Source: Mucor racemosus
Taxonomy: Eukaryota; Mucoromycota; Mucoromycetes; Mucorales; Mucoraceae
Assembly (NCBI GenBank): GCA_027405735.1
Contig: JAPEHQ010000001.1
Location: 6,572,001 to 6,636,000 of the forward strand
DNA: 64,000 bases
Direction of reading: 5' to 3'
In this document: one piece after another, positions 1-11,262 of the stretch
Position numbering within the stretch: the stretch's first letter is position 1
Layout of the letters: the number at the start of each line of letters is the position of its first letter
Notes under the pieces: model-generated
The model's database searches: none
What the model saw: only the letters and a program-made list of their open reading frames with translations
Told to the model about the DNA's origin: nothing
Position numbers and translations under genes: made by a program

Positions 1-227
1 ATTATAAAGAACCAAGCTTGAATTGAATTCAAGCATGTGATACATCAATTCTCGCCAAAAAAAAAGCAATATACAATGATATGAATTGGCTTTTTACCTA
101 TCAAATTTACAAAATTTAGCTCAAATAAGCTATTCCAGTTCTCATTTTTGGATTCAAACCGGCTGAGAATCTCATCATAACGTATATTGTTATTAACGCT
201 ATCCATTACTGTAGCCGTATTGTACAT
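1..227 (-). CDS. Possible first exon of a gene running off the left edge (unknown function)
   Basis: An ATG at 227 opens a minus-strand reading frame of about 43 codons that meets a plausible GT donor (GTAAAA) near 97; the remaining 96 bases to the window edge would be intron. The peptide begins MYNTATVMDSVNNN and is hydrophilic; I do not recognise a family. The frame itself could run on to a stop at 45, giving only 60 aa, so a spliced gene continuing to the left is the more useful hypothesis. Nothing else in the window supports it. Confidence 0.3.
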
Positions 228-1703
228 TTGTTATACTTTGTTGTCGTTTTTATGATGATATTATGAGTTATTGATTTGCTTGAATATGCGAGCAATTGAA
301 AAAAAGCACTCAAGATCATATGTTTGTCAAATTTACCATTCATTTTCAGCTATATATGCAAAATAAAAATACTACTTATATCTTAATGTGCTAAAGTTTG
401 CGATCATATCTTTTTATTACGACTAATATAGCTGTAACGACTATAGTAACTCTTTGAAAATGTAATTCTCTAATATCAAAAAAAGGCGGTGTTTCAATTA
501 CAAGTTGGACCCTCGAATCGATTTTCGATCATTTGGACATCAAAATATCATGTTTGTCTTTTACTGCAAAATTTTAATATTTAAAGCCAAACACATTCAA
601 TAATCTTCCTGATAGATATTTGTGCGCTCTATAGATTGGTAAACATTTTGGGACGATAACATAAATATTCGTTGCTGTAGTTTCATAAAACCTAAAAACA
701 GTTTTTCTCGTAAAACATCAAATTTTGAATAGCAAATGTAGAAATAAATAATTTCATATGAAAAATCGAGCTTTTCTCGTCATTTTGTATTAATGCATAT
801 CATAGTGAATTTTGACGTTTTTCGGGTTAAAAGTGCAATATTCCTATTTCATGGACCAATCCCCTATAGTTGTAGGCAAAAAATCATTCAAAATCATCGA
901 TTTTTCATCGTTCCAAAAATATCTTCCAAATTGTCTAAAACTGATATATCATGTTATTAACAAATGTAGAAGATGATTCCACATGTTTTTCAACCGAGAA
1001 AAGACCAAAAACTGCTAATTTTATTGCTTGTTTTAAAACCGATATATCCAAATAATGGCCACTTTTCGGTATATAAAGACACTCTATTATCCACAATTTT
1101 CGCAAAAAAAAAAATGCTATCGCTATAAAAGCGTAGCAATCTATCTTTTGTAAAGTTTTAAAGTCGATCGAATCGCATAGAAATAGTATAACAATTCTTG
1201 AGAACCGTTGAAACTTTGAAAGTGTTCATATAATCAGATGATATCTGCTTACAATAAATTCAACATGTACAAGGATTCAAAGAAATATTGATATTTGTAT
1301 TGACTATATTATAGCGACTTGTTTTGCTTCAAAATTTTCGAGTCCCTTATTTAATTTGATGATATAATCTACCATGAAAGATGGCATGACGATTGCTCTT
1401 TTAGGTCAGATGTCCACGTTTATAATATAAGTTATTTACATATCTCCTCATTATTTAAGCTAAATATAGCATATCTTTAGCTACTCTTTACTTAGATTTC
1501 TTTGTCTTTTATTATGCGTTGGCCAATTGATCATATGTGTCGTCCTTGATCTCAAAAAGCAAGGCTGTATTCTGCCCCAGTCACCTTACAGTGACTCGCG
1601 CAAGTCTTTATCGGGTGCGATTAATTCATGTTGAACACAACATTCTACCACAAGTTTTTAATTTAATTCTTTTCTTTTACTCTTTAAGTTTTTCAAGGTA
1701 AAT
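228..1703. other. Gene-free A+T-rich stretch
   Basis: No credible coding frame on either strand. About 480-1250 has the same texture as the interspersed repeats further right (short A/T runs broken by TCG- and CGA-containing words), but I found no second copy inside this window. The last ~150 bases before 1704 are the presumed promoter and 5' UTR of the BRCT gene, ending in a pyrimidine-rich stretch. Confidence 0.4.
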
Positions 1704-4034
1704 ATGGTACATCCTCCCAGCAATAGCTCTCGATTATCAGCTTTGAAAAATGCCAGACAAAGTGCATCCAAAAGTAAACAATCTGGAATAACAGATTTTC
1801 TTAAAAAAAGCCAATCAATTGTCCCTGCACAGCATCAACATCATCGTACTTCACGCCTTTCATCACAGCCACAAAAACAACCACAACCACAACAAACACA
1901 ACAGCAAACACAAAGACAAAAGAGTCCAATATTATCAGAAACACAAAATACATCAACTAGTATACAAAGCAATAAAATACTAAATGGTGTTGTTGCCTGT
2001 CTCGACGTGAGGTAAATTAAGGTTTTTTATTTATTTTTATCATGCTTAATACTAGAACGTTAATATTTGTTTGTTGTTTTTGTTTCTCTAGGACTGAAGA
2101 TGGTGATGATGTATCTCAAAACTTTGAAAGAGCTCTTCAATCAATGGGAGCAAAGGTATGTATATTCTATCTTGTTTATATATTAAACTAACTCCTTTAA
2201 TTCAAAAAAGACTCGACGAACATTTAGTGGTAACATTTTGTTTAACTGATGAAACGCGCGAAACCCTTAATTAACTGATTTATATAATTCCATCCCAATA
2301 CAGATTCAATCACTCATTTAATCTTCAAAAATGGATCAACAGCGACTTTGAAAAAAGCAATGAGCAAAAATGTATTTATCATTAATTTATTATGGATCTC
2401 GAGATGTAAACGTGAAGGCAAAAGATTACCAGAGAAAGACTTTATAATAGAACGACCGCAGGGGCTTGTAATTGCAGGAAAAAAGAGACGAAAGTCGATG
2501 GAACCTGGCAAAGTTAGAGCATTAGTTTTAAACGAATTAGAAGCATCATGTAAGTTGGGTTGGATTTGGGCTGAGGTTGGGTTGATCTCCTATCGCTTGA
2601 GGCAAGTCAATAACAATTACAATATAGTGTCATCATCCAGTGAAGGTTCAACCAACGATGACTCCTCAAAAATAGAAACCAGAAGACAAACAATAGCAAC
2701 AAGTAGTTGGACAGCGAGAGATTTTAAAAGGCCTACAGCTGCTGAAAGTTTAAATAGAAAGAGACATATCCAAGAGGCCGAAGCCTATGATGAGGAAGGG
2801 GAAGAGGAAATTTTACAGCCTAGACTTTCACTCCCTATCTCTGTCGAATCTATTGCGAGTCGACATGTATCTAAAAAGCAAAAAACACCTAACATCATTT
2901 CTGTTCATGCACCAAGTATGCAAATGAAAGAACAAATTAAAGCAAGATTTTCCATTGGCCAAGCACCAAGCAGTAAACCAGCTACAAAAGCTAGTAATAA
3001 TAACAGTAATAATAATAATAACAGTGGGAGCGCCACTACTACCAGTAATAAAATAGATGATACCCTACGCCATATAGATTCTTCAGTATCGACAATGTCT
3101 TCACCTACACAAGTTAACTCGACTCCCATCAAGAGAAAACGTCGATTGACGGGTTCATTAAATCGACCATCAATTTCAAGTACAATTGATACACTGCAAC
3201 CTCCTAAATTAGAGATAAGCGAAAAGCCTCGTACGATTGTTTTGACTAGCGTAACCCCATCTCATCGTAAGAAATACGAAGAGATAATCAAAAAGCTCGG
3301 TAGATTCCAAATCGCTACAGAGTAAGTTTTTATTGTTTACATAATATCGGCCTGAATTTAACCAGAGTCTGTATGCATATTTATAGAGTGACAGAAAATA
3401 CCACCCATGTTTTAGGTAAATGCACAAAGATTGGGCTAGACTTAACAAATTATTCATACCAATTGATCTTTTTTTGTTTTTTTTTAGCTGGAGCTCAAAG
3501 AAGAACGAAATCGGTAACTTTAGGTTTCTTACGAGGTGCTTGGATTTTGAATCCTGAGTGGTAAGGATTTGCATAATTTATATTACATCATAAAAAAGCT
3601 AAAATTGGATGTTTGGACTAGGCTTGTCCAGAGTGAGATCAAAGGGGAATATTTAGTAGAGGATAACTTTGAATTGTTGGACTGGTATCCTCGAGCCAAA
3701 GCAGCAAGGAAGCGTGAGAGATTATTACCATCATCAACCCGTATTAAAATACAATCATCATCAAGTGGTCTTGATTTTATCAAGGATTTAGTTAAGTTAG
3801 CTGGTGCAACTATAGTAGAAAGCAATGAAGAAGCAGATATCATTATTTGTGATAAGACTAAAATGCTAAATGATAAGAAAATGGTGACAGATCATTGGTT
3901 GTTTGAATCAATTGAGAATTGGAAATGTAAGTGTATAAATTTAAGAGTTTTGTACAATATTACTAATATAGTCATTTTCTTATAAATTGAACAAATCAGT
4001 TATGCCAATAGATAACTACCATGAAAAGAAATAA
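1704..4034 (+). CDS. Microcephalin (MCPH1)-like protein with three BRCT domains
   Basis: Eight exons fit: 1704-2011, 2092-2155, 2211-2229 (19 nt), 2304-3321, 3387-3415 (29 nt), 3488-3560, 3622-3926 and 4000-4034, giving 616 aa. BRCT1 (about residues 92-180) starts GVVACLDVRTEDGDDVS and contains ITHLIFKNGS and NLLWISRCKREGKRL, the pattern of microcephalin BRCT1. The 19-nt micro-exon restores the TRRTFS segment just before ITHLIF. BRCT2 (about 436-525: VLTSVTPSHRKKYEEIIKKL, TTHVL, RGAWILNPEW) and BRCT3 (about 540-612: ADIIICDK, DHWLFESIENWK) form a C-terminal tandem. In animals MCPH1 tandem BRCTs bind phosphopeptides such as gamma-H2AX and the protein acts in the DNA-damage response and chromosome condensation; a similar nuclear role here is inference. 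The linker is low-complexity (Q, N, S) with basic stretches. Residues 26-33, QSGITDFL, resemble a PCNA-binding PIP box. Confidence 0.85.
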
Positions 4035-4253
4035 AACAATTATATACACTAAAAAATATTATGTGAATTATACCCACACAAATATTTTGCATTAATTTCA
4101 TGTCATGTGCTGGTTACACTATAAAATCTAGTTGTAGGTCAAGTTTTAGTTAGTCGTTTCATTTTGTATAAAAAGGGTAGCAAATCCTTTAATTTTTTTC
4201 TCTCATTATTACATTCTTTTCATTAGCAAATAAATAATAATAATAATAACAAT

Positions 4254-4526
4254 ATGCCTGGTCCTGCTACAATTCTCTCATTAGGTGCTGTTGGCGCTGC
4301 CGCTGTTTACGCTAATCGTAGAAATTCACAAACATCCGAATCTGATAGTATGAGTCCTATTGCATTGGCTAGAAGAAGGTCAAGCACAGTTCAACCTGAC
4401 CATGAATGGTCTTCTCGAAAGCAACCTGAATATCTCTGGCGTAGAGATAATGGCGTTAGTTTCAGTCATAATTCCGAGCCAAAATATCCTACAGGTCAGA
4501 GGGATCTCCATCAAACATCTAAATAA
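4254..4526 (+). CDS. Small conserved-looking protein of unknown function (90 aa)
   Basis: Single-exon frame with an ATG after an AATAATAATAATAACAAT leader and a TATA-like TATAAAAAGGG near 4168, so it has its own promoter rather than being an extension of the BRCT gene ending 220 bp upstream. The protein begins MPGPATILSLGAVGAAAVYA, a short Ala/Gly/Val-rich hydrophobic segment followed by RR, which could be a signal anchor or mitochondrial inner-membrane type N-terminus. The rest is polar and Ser/Arg-rich (RRRSSTV could be a basophilic kinase site). I do not recognise the family. Confidence 0.65.
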   Translation: MPGPATILSLGAVGAAAVYANRRNSQTSESDSMSPIALARRRSSTVQPDHEWSSRKQPEYLWRRDNGVSFSHNSEPKYPTGQRDLHQTSK

Positions 4527-5134
4527 TTAAACTCTCTCTTTTTTTTTTTCCTTTATAACATACTCATTCAACAGCCATTTATAGTTATTTTACCCCCTCC
4601 ATCTTTTCTTGAAATAAACTGATTTTTTTAACGAAAATTAATTGTGTATCTGTTGTGCATGTGTGAACTTGTATTTTCCTTTCCATGTTATTTTTGTAAT
4701 ACAGTCATGAGTTTACATATACATGTATATATTTGTTTTATAGTACGTGGGATTTATACAGTCGCTTAGTGTGTCCATAAAATATTACGCATTATATTTG
4801 TTGATTGAATTGGCAGAATCCTTGTGGTACCTTGCAATTAGTTAACTAAGATACCTACTAGACCCGAGTTTACACCATTGTTTAGGTAACCATGTCACAT
4901 TAATATAGAAAATTATGTACGTTTCTTGTTTTTATTATTACCCTAGTCATAATATATATTCATTTTCTTGAATGAAGATTCGTGGGCATTTGCTCGATAT
5001 GCATAAATCATGTATGTTATTGGCCAATAATGGCGCCTTCTGCTTCATTATAAATATCAATAGAAATTCAGGCTTTCTTTTGTCAACATCTCATCTTATC
5101 ATATTTATTGTCAACATAGATACCAGCAATCTAC
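4527..5134. other. Intergenic; ends in a promoter-like segment
   Basis: No coding frame. The first 100 bases are T-rich 3' UTR of the small gene. At about 5018-5060 there is TTGGCCAAT (CCAAT-type box) followed by ATTATAAATATC (TATA-like) and a pyrimidine-rich start region, which looks like a true promoter leading to the tiny spliced frame at 5135. Confidence 0.35.
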
Positions 5135-5160
5135 ATGATGTTTAACGTAAGAATATAGCT

Positions 5161-5196
<36 letters not shown>

Positions 5197-5441
5197 ATTA
5201 CATTTGAGACACGATAAATATCACATTGAGGTTTTGGTGATACAAATTTATATCGTAAAAGTTTATTTTACTCCTCCCATATTCCATATAAGCAAAAGAG
5301 CGGATAAGAAGTGTTGATCTTCCAAATAAGTGAGTGATTGAATGGTATTTCGATCATTAAAATTCTTTGTTTTTTAATGACATATTTCAGGTTTCTTTGA
5401 AAGCCGTTAAAAAACTACTGATTCGCTATGATTTTAAATGA
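5135..5441 (+). CDS. Candidate two-exon 20-aa micro-protein or remnant of a gene 5' end
   Basis: Downstream of a CCAAT/TATA-like promoter, exon 1 (5135-5146, ATGATGTTTAAC) is followed by GTAAGA. A 244-nt intron containing an (AT)n tract ends CATATTTCAG at 5390. Exon 2 (5391-5441) reads to a stop, giving MMFNVSLKAVKKLLIRYDFK. Splice signals at both ends are good, but the protein is very short and the intron long for this genome. It may be a real cationic amphipathic micropeptide, or a promoter and first exon left behind after the rest of a gene was replaced by repeats. Confidence 0.22.
5164..5193. repeat. (AT)n microsatellite
   Basis: About 15 uninterrupted AT dinucleotides inside the putative intron of the 5135-5441 frame. 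Confidence 0.95.
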
Positions 5442-5577
5442 TGTGTATTGAACGCAATACAGTAGGTCAACTGTAAAAGACCTTTTGTTAGAAGTTGATG
5501 CAATGTTTCATTATGCAAAATTGTGCTTAATTAACACTAATTATATCTTGGAAAAAAGCTACACTCCATCATGAATT

Positions 5578-7085
5578 AAACAGGAATTTTTACAATAAAA
5601 CTTCCCAATCTTCAAAATCAGAGTGTACCCCCCCCCTCTTTTATACCTAATCCCGTACTAAACACTTTTTAGGTTATGCATTAGACACCGCTGAATAGAT
5701 TTGAATTGGTAACATCATGCTACCTATCCCTAAATTTATTTCAGATCTCATAAAAGACTCAAAACTACATAAAGTTCATTATTTTTTCCTTGAAAACTGG
5801 GTCTCCCTTTTCATCCTTACTCAACTTATTTTTTCACTAAATAACACAAAGAAACAATAATATAAAAATGTACCTGAGATAATCAACTTTAATCCAAAAA
5901 TGAGTATCCGGAAATATCCTATTTTTTGCAGTTGGTATAACGTTTTAAATGCTAATGTTTCAGCTTTTTACACGTATTTCACTGTTAAAAACTAAAATCT
6001 TTGGGCCTTCATATCTCTAAAACAAATTAAGTTACGCTAACACTTTTTAATAATAAAACTTACTTGTTTTAAAGCACTCTATAACATATTTTGGTTTGAA
6101 AAAATTTTGAGCACTTTTATTTTTTTTCATTTTTTTTGACAATTTATTGTGGATTTCAAAATACTCGTTAAATTGAGAAGCTTTTTTTTTTATATTCATC
6201 CCATTAAGCTTGTTAAGCTCTCTCAGACCCAATTTAGATTTTTTCAAAATATTAATTTTTCGTGGAGATATCCTCAAAAATGTGTACAAAGAGATACCTT
6301 CGATTCTAGCGTCCATTTTTCCCTTATATACCCTCATCCTAAATTCTGAATTTGAAAAAAAAATTGATGAAACGTCGGTTTTCTCTACAACAAATGCAGC
6401 TAGAAGGTTCAGCAATAGCTCGATCGATAGATAATTTTATTTTAAATTATCATAATCTTTTATTTTTGAAGTATTTTTATAAAAAGTGGACTGTATCTCC
6501 AAAAAACCTCCAAAATTTCAATCGCATTTTACCCAAAATTTAATGTGAAACATTTGTTTGAATTTTATTCAGTTGGATACAGAATTTAAAACTATGCAAA
6601 AACTATTTAGTAAGCTATCTCAACTTATTTTGCGGTTCATGAGCCATTAAGCAATTTTGTTTTTTTCATCATTTTCTGGTCGATTTGTAAAATCAATTTT
6701 GAAGCCCAGTTACCATAGGGTCAAGCCGTAATATGAACTATTGTTTTGATTATCTCGACCAAAAATCAATATTTTTCGCCGAAGAAAAAAATGCAAAGTA
6801 GCTCAGAGTTGGATCCATCTTGTAAATATAAAACATTAATGCCTCAATTTTTTATAATCAATTTTAGGTAAATCTTCGCCAATGCACTTTATACTCTGAT
6901 ATTAATATTCCTATTTTCCGAGAAATATCTATAACCTACAGAGTGGAAGTACATCTTCTTTGAATATTTTACGTGGTTCAACTCAATATTAATCAAAAGC
7001 ATTTGAAAACATTTAAAAACTATCAGAATCCTACTTTTTACGGATAATCATAAAAAATCTTCAACAGAAACCCTATTTCCGCAAA
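5578..7085 (+). repeat. Interspersed repeat family A, copy 1
   Basis: Homologous to 13310-14395 (opposite orientation) and to 46440-47745 and 55880-57350 (same orientation). All four copies share an identical 47-base core (here 6256-6302) starting TTTTTCGTGGAGATATCC. On the minus strand of this copy an open frame (6047-6415) encodes a basic peptide containing RVYKGKMDAR and GISLYTFLRISPRK. Parts of this frame survive in the other copies, but with frameshifts and stops. No transposase, reverse transcriptase or terminal repeats could be recognised, so the class of element is unknown. Confidence 0.8.
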
Positions 7086-7148
7086 TTTCGACCCTAATGA
7101 CTTCCAAATTTACATGAGAGTAGGGACACCTCTTTGACACGCTTATGC

Positions 7149-7353
7149 TGAACTAGGTAGTATTTCTCCACATAATAAATTAAAAGTCATCTCATTTGAA
7201 ACCATGCCGTGCAATTCAAATAAGAGATTATGAATATAAACCATAAATAACCAAGGATATTCTAATGTATCAAAGATACCAAGGGTATTCATAATGTGTT
7301 GTATTATAAATAAAAAAACCTAAAAATTTCATGCGAATCAAATAGAACAAGTT
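7149..7353 (+). repeat. Degenerate partial copy of repeat H (arms of the 27.6-28.7 kb palindrome)
   Basis: Begins TGAACTAGGTAG and shares GTCATCTCATTTGAAACC and TAGAACAAGT, in the same order, with the palindrome arms at 27597-28082 and 28202-28684. Homology stops after about 205 bases, so this copy lacks the second half. Confidence 0.55.
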
Positions 7354-7469
7354 AAATATGACGGTCTCTATGAATACTGATCCAAGTACAGTTGCCATTC
7401 TACATGGATATATGTAGGTATGAATAAAGGTGCTCCGAGTATTTCAAATACCAGCTTCCGGGAATCATT

Positions 7470-7612
7470 GTGAGTATTCGGTAAGTTTGAACATCAGGTT
7501 GGTTGGCTACCTACTACTTACACCGACTAAGGTCAGTAATCTCACCAGTTCTAGTTGAATATGGGTCCAAATGACCTCTCGTTGTAATGGAAGGTACTTC
7601 TAGTGTTTATTC
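7470..7612 (+). repeat. Short repeat I, copy 1
   Basis: Contains AAATGACCTC, GTTGTAATGG and GGTACTTCTAG in the same order as the reverse complement of 26250-26400. Function unknown. Confidence 0.45.
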
Positions 7613-8395
7613 ACAAAACTGCAAAAGGGTTAGTCTCCCCTGCGCTGCTGTGGAAATGGAGAAATGAAAACGCGTACTTGTTGAAACTATTTTGTACGAA
7701 TTGTTTCAGATGTTCTTTGAAAATATTTACAAAATCAAATAATGGTTCAAAATTGAATTTTAAAATTCGACTTGATGTAAATTAGATGATGCACAAAGAT
7801 CATACCTTAATTTCGCTAGCTAAGAGTTGTTTTTGAATATTATGATCCAAATGGGTTGTAAGTTTCAAAACTTATACTATACAGCTGTAAAAGTATCCAA
7901 TAATATAATTTTAGCATTCCATTGATTTGCTGATTGCATCTATTTAGTAATTCCTAAGATGACATCCTAAGAGTGTTTAGTATCATCGGATTAGTTGTAG
8001 AATATGGGAGTTTATGGGTACAAAAATTGTATTCATATAAGCCCATTTTTTTTACTGGACAGCTTAAAATAGAGACCATTTATTTATAAATGAGATTTCA
8101 ACAAGTAGTATGGATATACTTTAAGATAAAATATTATAAACAAAATTGACGTGAGATTCGCTTTGGTTGACTTTAATCCTCTGTAAAATTTAAATTTGTA
8201 AAGTTAGCTCTGTTTGCGGGAAGAAAGTTAAGAGTGCCAAAACTTATCAAAATATGGATTGTAACGCATTTCATAGTGCCGTAGTGCTAGAGAAAGTAGA
8301 TAGTGTTTTATCTAAGCTATAAAATTTTTGTTGTATAATATTGCTTACTGGTATAGTAATTGTAATTTAAGGCTAGAAAAACTGTCTGTTATATC
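7613..8395. other. Gene-free stretch
   Basis: No coding frame with family resemblance and no repeat partner found in the window; the 60-aa frame near 7603-7785 starts without context and is not supported. Confidence 0.4.
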
Positions 8396-8399
8396 ATAC

Positions 8400-9300
8400 A
8401 TTTATTGAAAAAAAAATGTAAAATCTAGCCTGCAGGACTACACCATAATTGAGCTTGCGAGATCGAACAACAGCTAGGTCTTTTATATACTATGATGTAT
8501 CTAACTTAATTTTTTTCAACTTTTTCTTATATTTAATCATGTATGGTCTGAAAATTCAGACTTTGTAGCGGACATTTTTGGGGCTCATTTTATCCTTACC
8601 AACACTCATGATTTTGATCAAAAAACAGAAAAATCAAATTTTGATACCAAAATCAACGTTTAAATATACTACATTGTGAGAGAAAACTGTAGCTGTAGCT
8701 AATACGCATTTTATAAAAGCTTAATATTAAATGTTAAGTAATGAAATTTTGTACTTTTGCCACAAAAACGGTTTTTTGGTTAAAGGATTTTCCTGTAATA
8801 TTTTGCCATAGAAATATTTGTTATTTTTTATTGAGCAAATAGAGCGCTAAATGTTTTATATATACGTATTTTTTATTTTTATGATTACTAACATAATTGA
8901 TTATAAATTTGCAAAATCACAAAAAAAAAATTCGAAAGTATCAAAATTAATGATCTGGACAAAAATAATTTTAAAAATTAATATTCCGCACATAAGCCCT
9001 GTAAGTCTTAAGAATAAGAGATTTTACGATATTTAAAAACTTCTTTAAGAATCTACGGTGCTGTACCCACTCGATTCAAGTTTATTACTATAAATTTTTA
9101 CACCTTTTAATACCGTACAATAATTTGTTTGATGATAATAGATCTTTACTTTCTAATTATCGTGCTAAAATTAGTTTAAATTGATTTTTTGTCTTACCTC
9201 TATATTCCCAATGCCATAAACATAAACATACACATGGCCATCTCTGGAGTCAGTCGATAGTCAAGCGTAACAAGTTTTTCTGTGCGTCACCATCAACAGT
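8400..9300 (+). repeat. Interspersed repeat family G, copy 1
   Basis: Collinear with 31720-32640 (same orientation), with the inverted copy at about 29080-29990, and with 33990-34760. Shared landmarks include GTAGCGGACATTTTT, CATGATTTTGATCAAAAAAC and GCTGTACCCAC. At its right end (about 9195-9250) it retains on the minus strand the end of a WD-repeat exon (HVYVYVYG...IE) followed by a GTAAG donor, the same gene fragment that is longer in the copies at 29 and 32.6 kb. The copy is diverged and has no intact frame. Confidence 0.75.
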
Positions 9301-10019
9301 TTGGTTAAAAAGAACATACATTCATCATAAAATAGATAAAAAGGGAATTTAGCGATTTGATCTTCAAATCAGAATGATAGTGTAATGAGTCAAACATTTC
9401 AGTTTCATTCATGCAAAACCTTGCCTCATTCCTTATATAAATACTACAAGAAAATCATTACATGATCCCTTGTAGATTTATCTGTCTTGTTACACTCCCT
9501 TTACTTTTATTTATTCACTAATTGATGTGAACTACTGGCAGTCTTTCACACATCAAATTGAATTAGTAATGAATAACATGAATCTGGTGTGAGAACCAAG
9601 ATCATGAAATATAGAAACTTAACTATAATTTAAAATCACAAACAACAATTATAGATAATTGTATAACCTGAATTAGTAATTGCTGATCCCTTTTCCCATC
9701 AGCTTTAAAACCAAGAAGATCAAATTACTGCATTAGTAATTTGAATTAGACATTTAATATAAATACCACAACGATCCATCGTTGCTTTACTTTATACCTT
9801 TAATAAACTTAGAAGAGTTATAATTGTATTTCCCATCGCTTTTTATAATTACGTTTTTGTAGCACTAATAAATATCTAAATTACAAATAAGAACACCAAC
9901 CTTCATCAGTCCAGTGATCACCAATTTATAATAACAAGAATAATACCTATAAGCACATTATTTACCTTTGTTGTTAGTCCAAAAGTACAAATCATTACAG
10001 ATAGTTTTAGCTCCCACAA
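9301..10019. other. Gene-free stretch, possibly old promoter of the exonuclease pseudogene
   Basis: Contains two similar TATATAAATAC/AATATAAATACCAC TATA-like words (about 9436 and 9758) but no intact frame. It lies just upstream of the pseudogene at 10020 and may be its former 5' flank. Confidence 0.3.
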
Positions 10020-11262
10020 AATCATTGCTTCATCTCGAGAATCGGTTTATTCAAATGATGAAGACCTACCTGAAAAATCAAGAAGAGCTGTTTTGTGTTT
10101 TTTATACGGGTAATGTTGTACTGTAGCAGACTAACCAAGTCATGAGCGTTGGATACCATCATTCAAAGATAATATTGTTCGTATTAATGAAACTATAACT
10201 GGAAACCCAAGTCTTCCTCACTACAAAATTCCTGAAGATGTTTCAATTGTGTACTTAAAATCAGTCATTCGAATGAACAATATGGCATCTCAACTTTTCA
10301 GGTTCTTGACACCAAATTCCTATGTCAATCAAATTGTACCAATCCATAATGTAGGGTTTGATTGTGAGTGGACAACTAAATTTGGCAACAAGAAATCCGT
10401 AAGGCAAAAAATCTCATTGATCCAAATTGCTTTTTAAGGATCTGTGTACTTGTTCCATTTGGATACCTCAAGCCCCATTCCTGGAAAGTTGAAGCTATTT
10501 CTCGAGGATACTAATGTCATAAATTGTAAAATGGTCATTTTTTGATCCTGCCGGCACTGTCATTCACAACTTTCCGGTTGGCGAGTTTTTCGGTGTCTGT
10601 CCTGTGTCTGAATTTACCATTAAACATCTGAAAATGATTCCCAGGAATAAAAGCAATGATCGCTACTTAATTTCTACTTCTTTGGTTGAATACGTTTTGC
10701 AACTCTTTGCATTGCCCATGGTATCTGTTCGTAGAAAAAAGTCATCAGCATATCAGTATATGGCCGACATGCAAGGCACAAAGTATCTAGTTACCTCCAT
10801 TCATACCAAAAAAGAGGAAGATAAGTTTTGGGAAATCTATAATGAACTAGAATTATTTAGCAGAGCAAAACCTGATTTTGTTGAGATGGCAAAAGAATGG
10901 TGCCTAAGATGTAATACAGTTAATGAAGCATGGGGGAAGATAAATTTCCTACGGACTACTACAAGCTTCCAGAGTTACTTGAATCATTTTACAACAAATC
11001 TCAGAATAATGATACTTATAGTAACAGCACCAAGACGTCGAAAAACGTATCAAAAATCAGCGTAGCTCTGGTAACTGTGGACCCTGCTAATCGTCCAGAT
11101 GTTGTAGTAAATTCTCCTGTTCCGCTTTCTCGCCTGGTTAATATACCATCTCGAAAATCATCGAATACAGCCAGAACTCCAGCTAATAATATAATTAGTA
11201 ATAGGAGAACTCATGGCTTGGTGGTATCTCCTGCACCTATTAGGCCACAACCTACATCTTAA
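10020..11262 (+). pseudogene. Broken 3'-5' exonuclease (DnaQ/RNase D-like)-domain gene
   Basis: Successive frames give a collinear protein. NVGFDCEWTTKFG, then SLIQIAF (motif ExoI-type D-x-E-W, here DCEW), an in-frame TAA near 10435, then GSVYLFHLDTSSPIPGKLK and FLEDTNVIN, a frameshift near 10530, then FFDPAGTVIHN and a long frame (10604-11065). A further frameshift lies in the run of G near 10933 and continues as EDKFPTDYYKLPELLESFYN to 11262. Upstream of 10249 there are more stops. The FDCEW/SLIQIAF signature is typical of WRN-exonuclease/RNase D-like proteins. The C-terminal half (YQYMADMQGTKYLV and EMAKEWCLRCNTVNEAWG) is not a domain I can name. At least three disabling changes make it a pseudogene. 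It could be the relic of a mobile-element gene. Confidence 0.7.

Noticed and set aside
2905..3132. Leucine-rich minus-strand frame
   Set aside because: It is the antisense reading of the Asn/Ser codon repeats in the MCPH1-like linker.
8851..9036. 61-codon frame inside repeat G copy 1
   Set aside because: The corresponding sequence in the other G copies has stops and frameshifts, and there is no domain resemblance.
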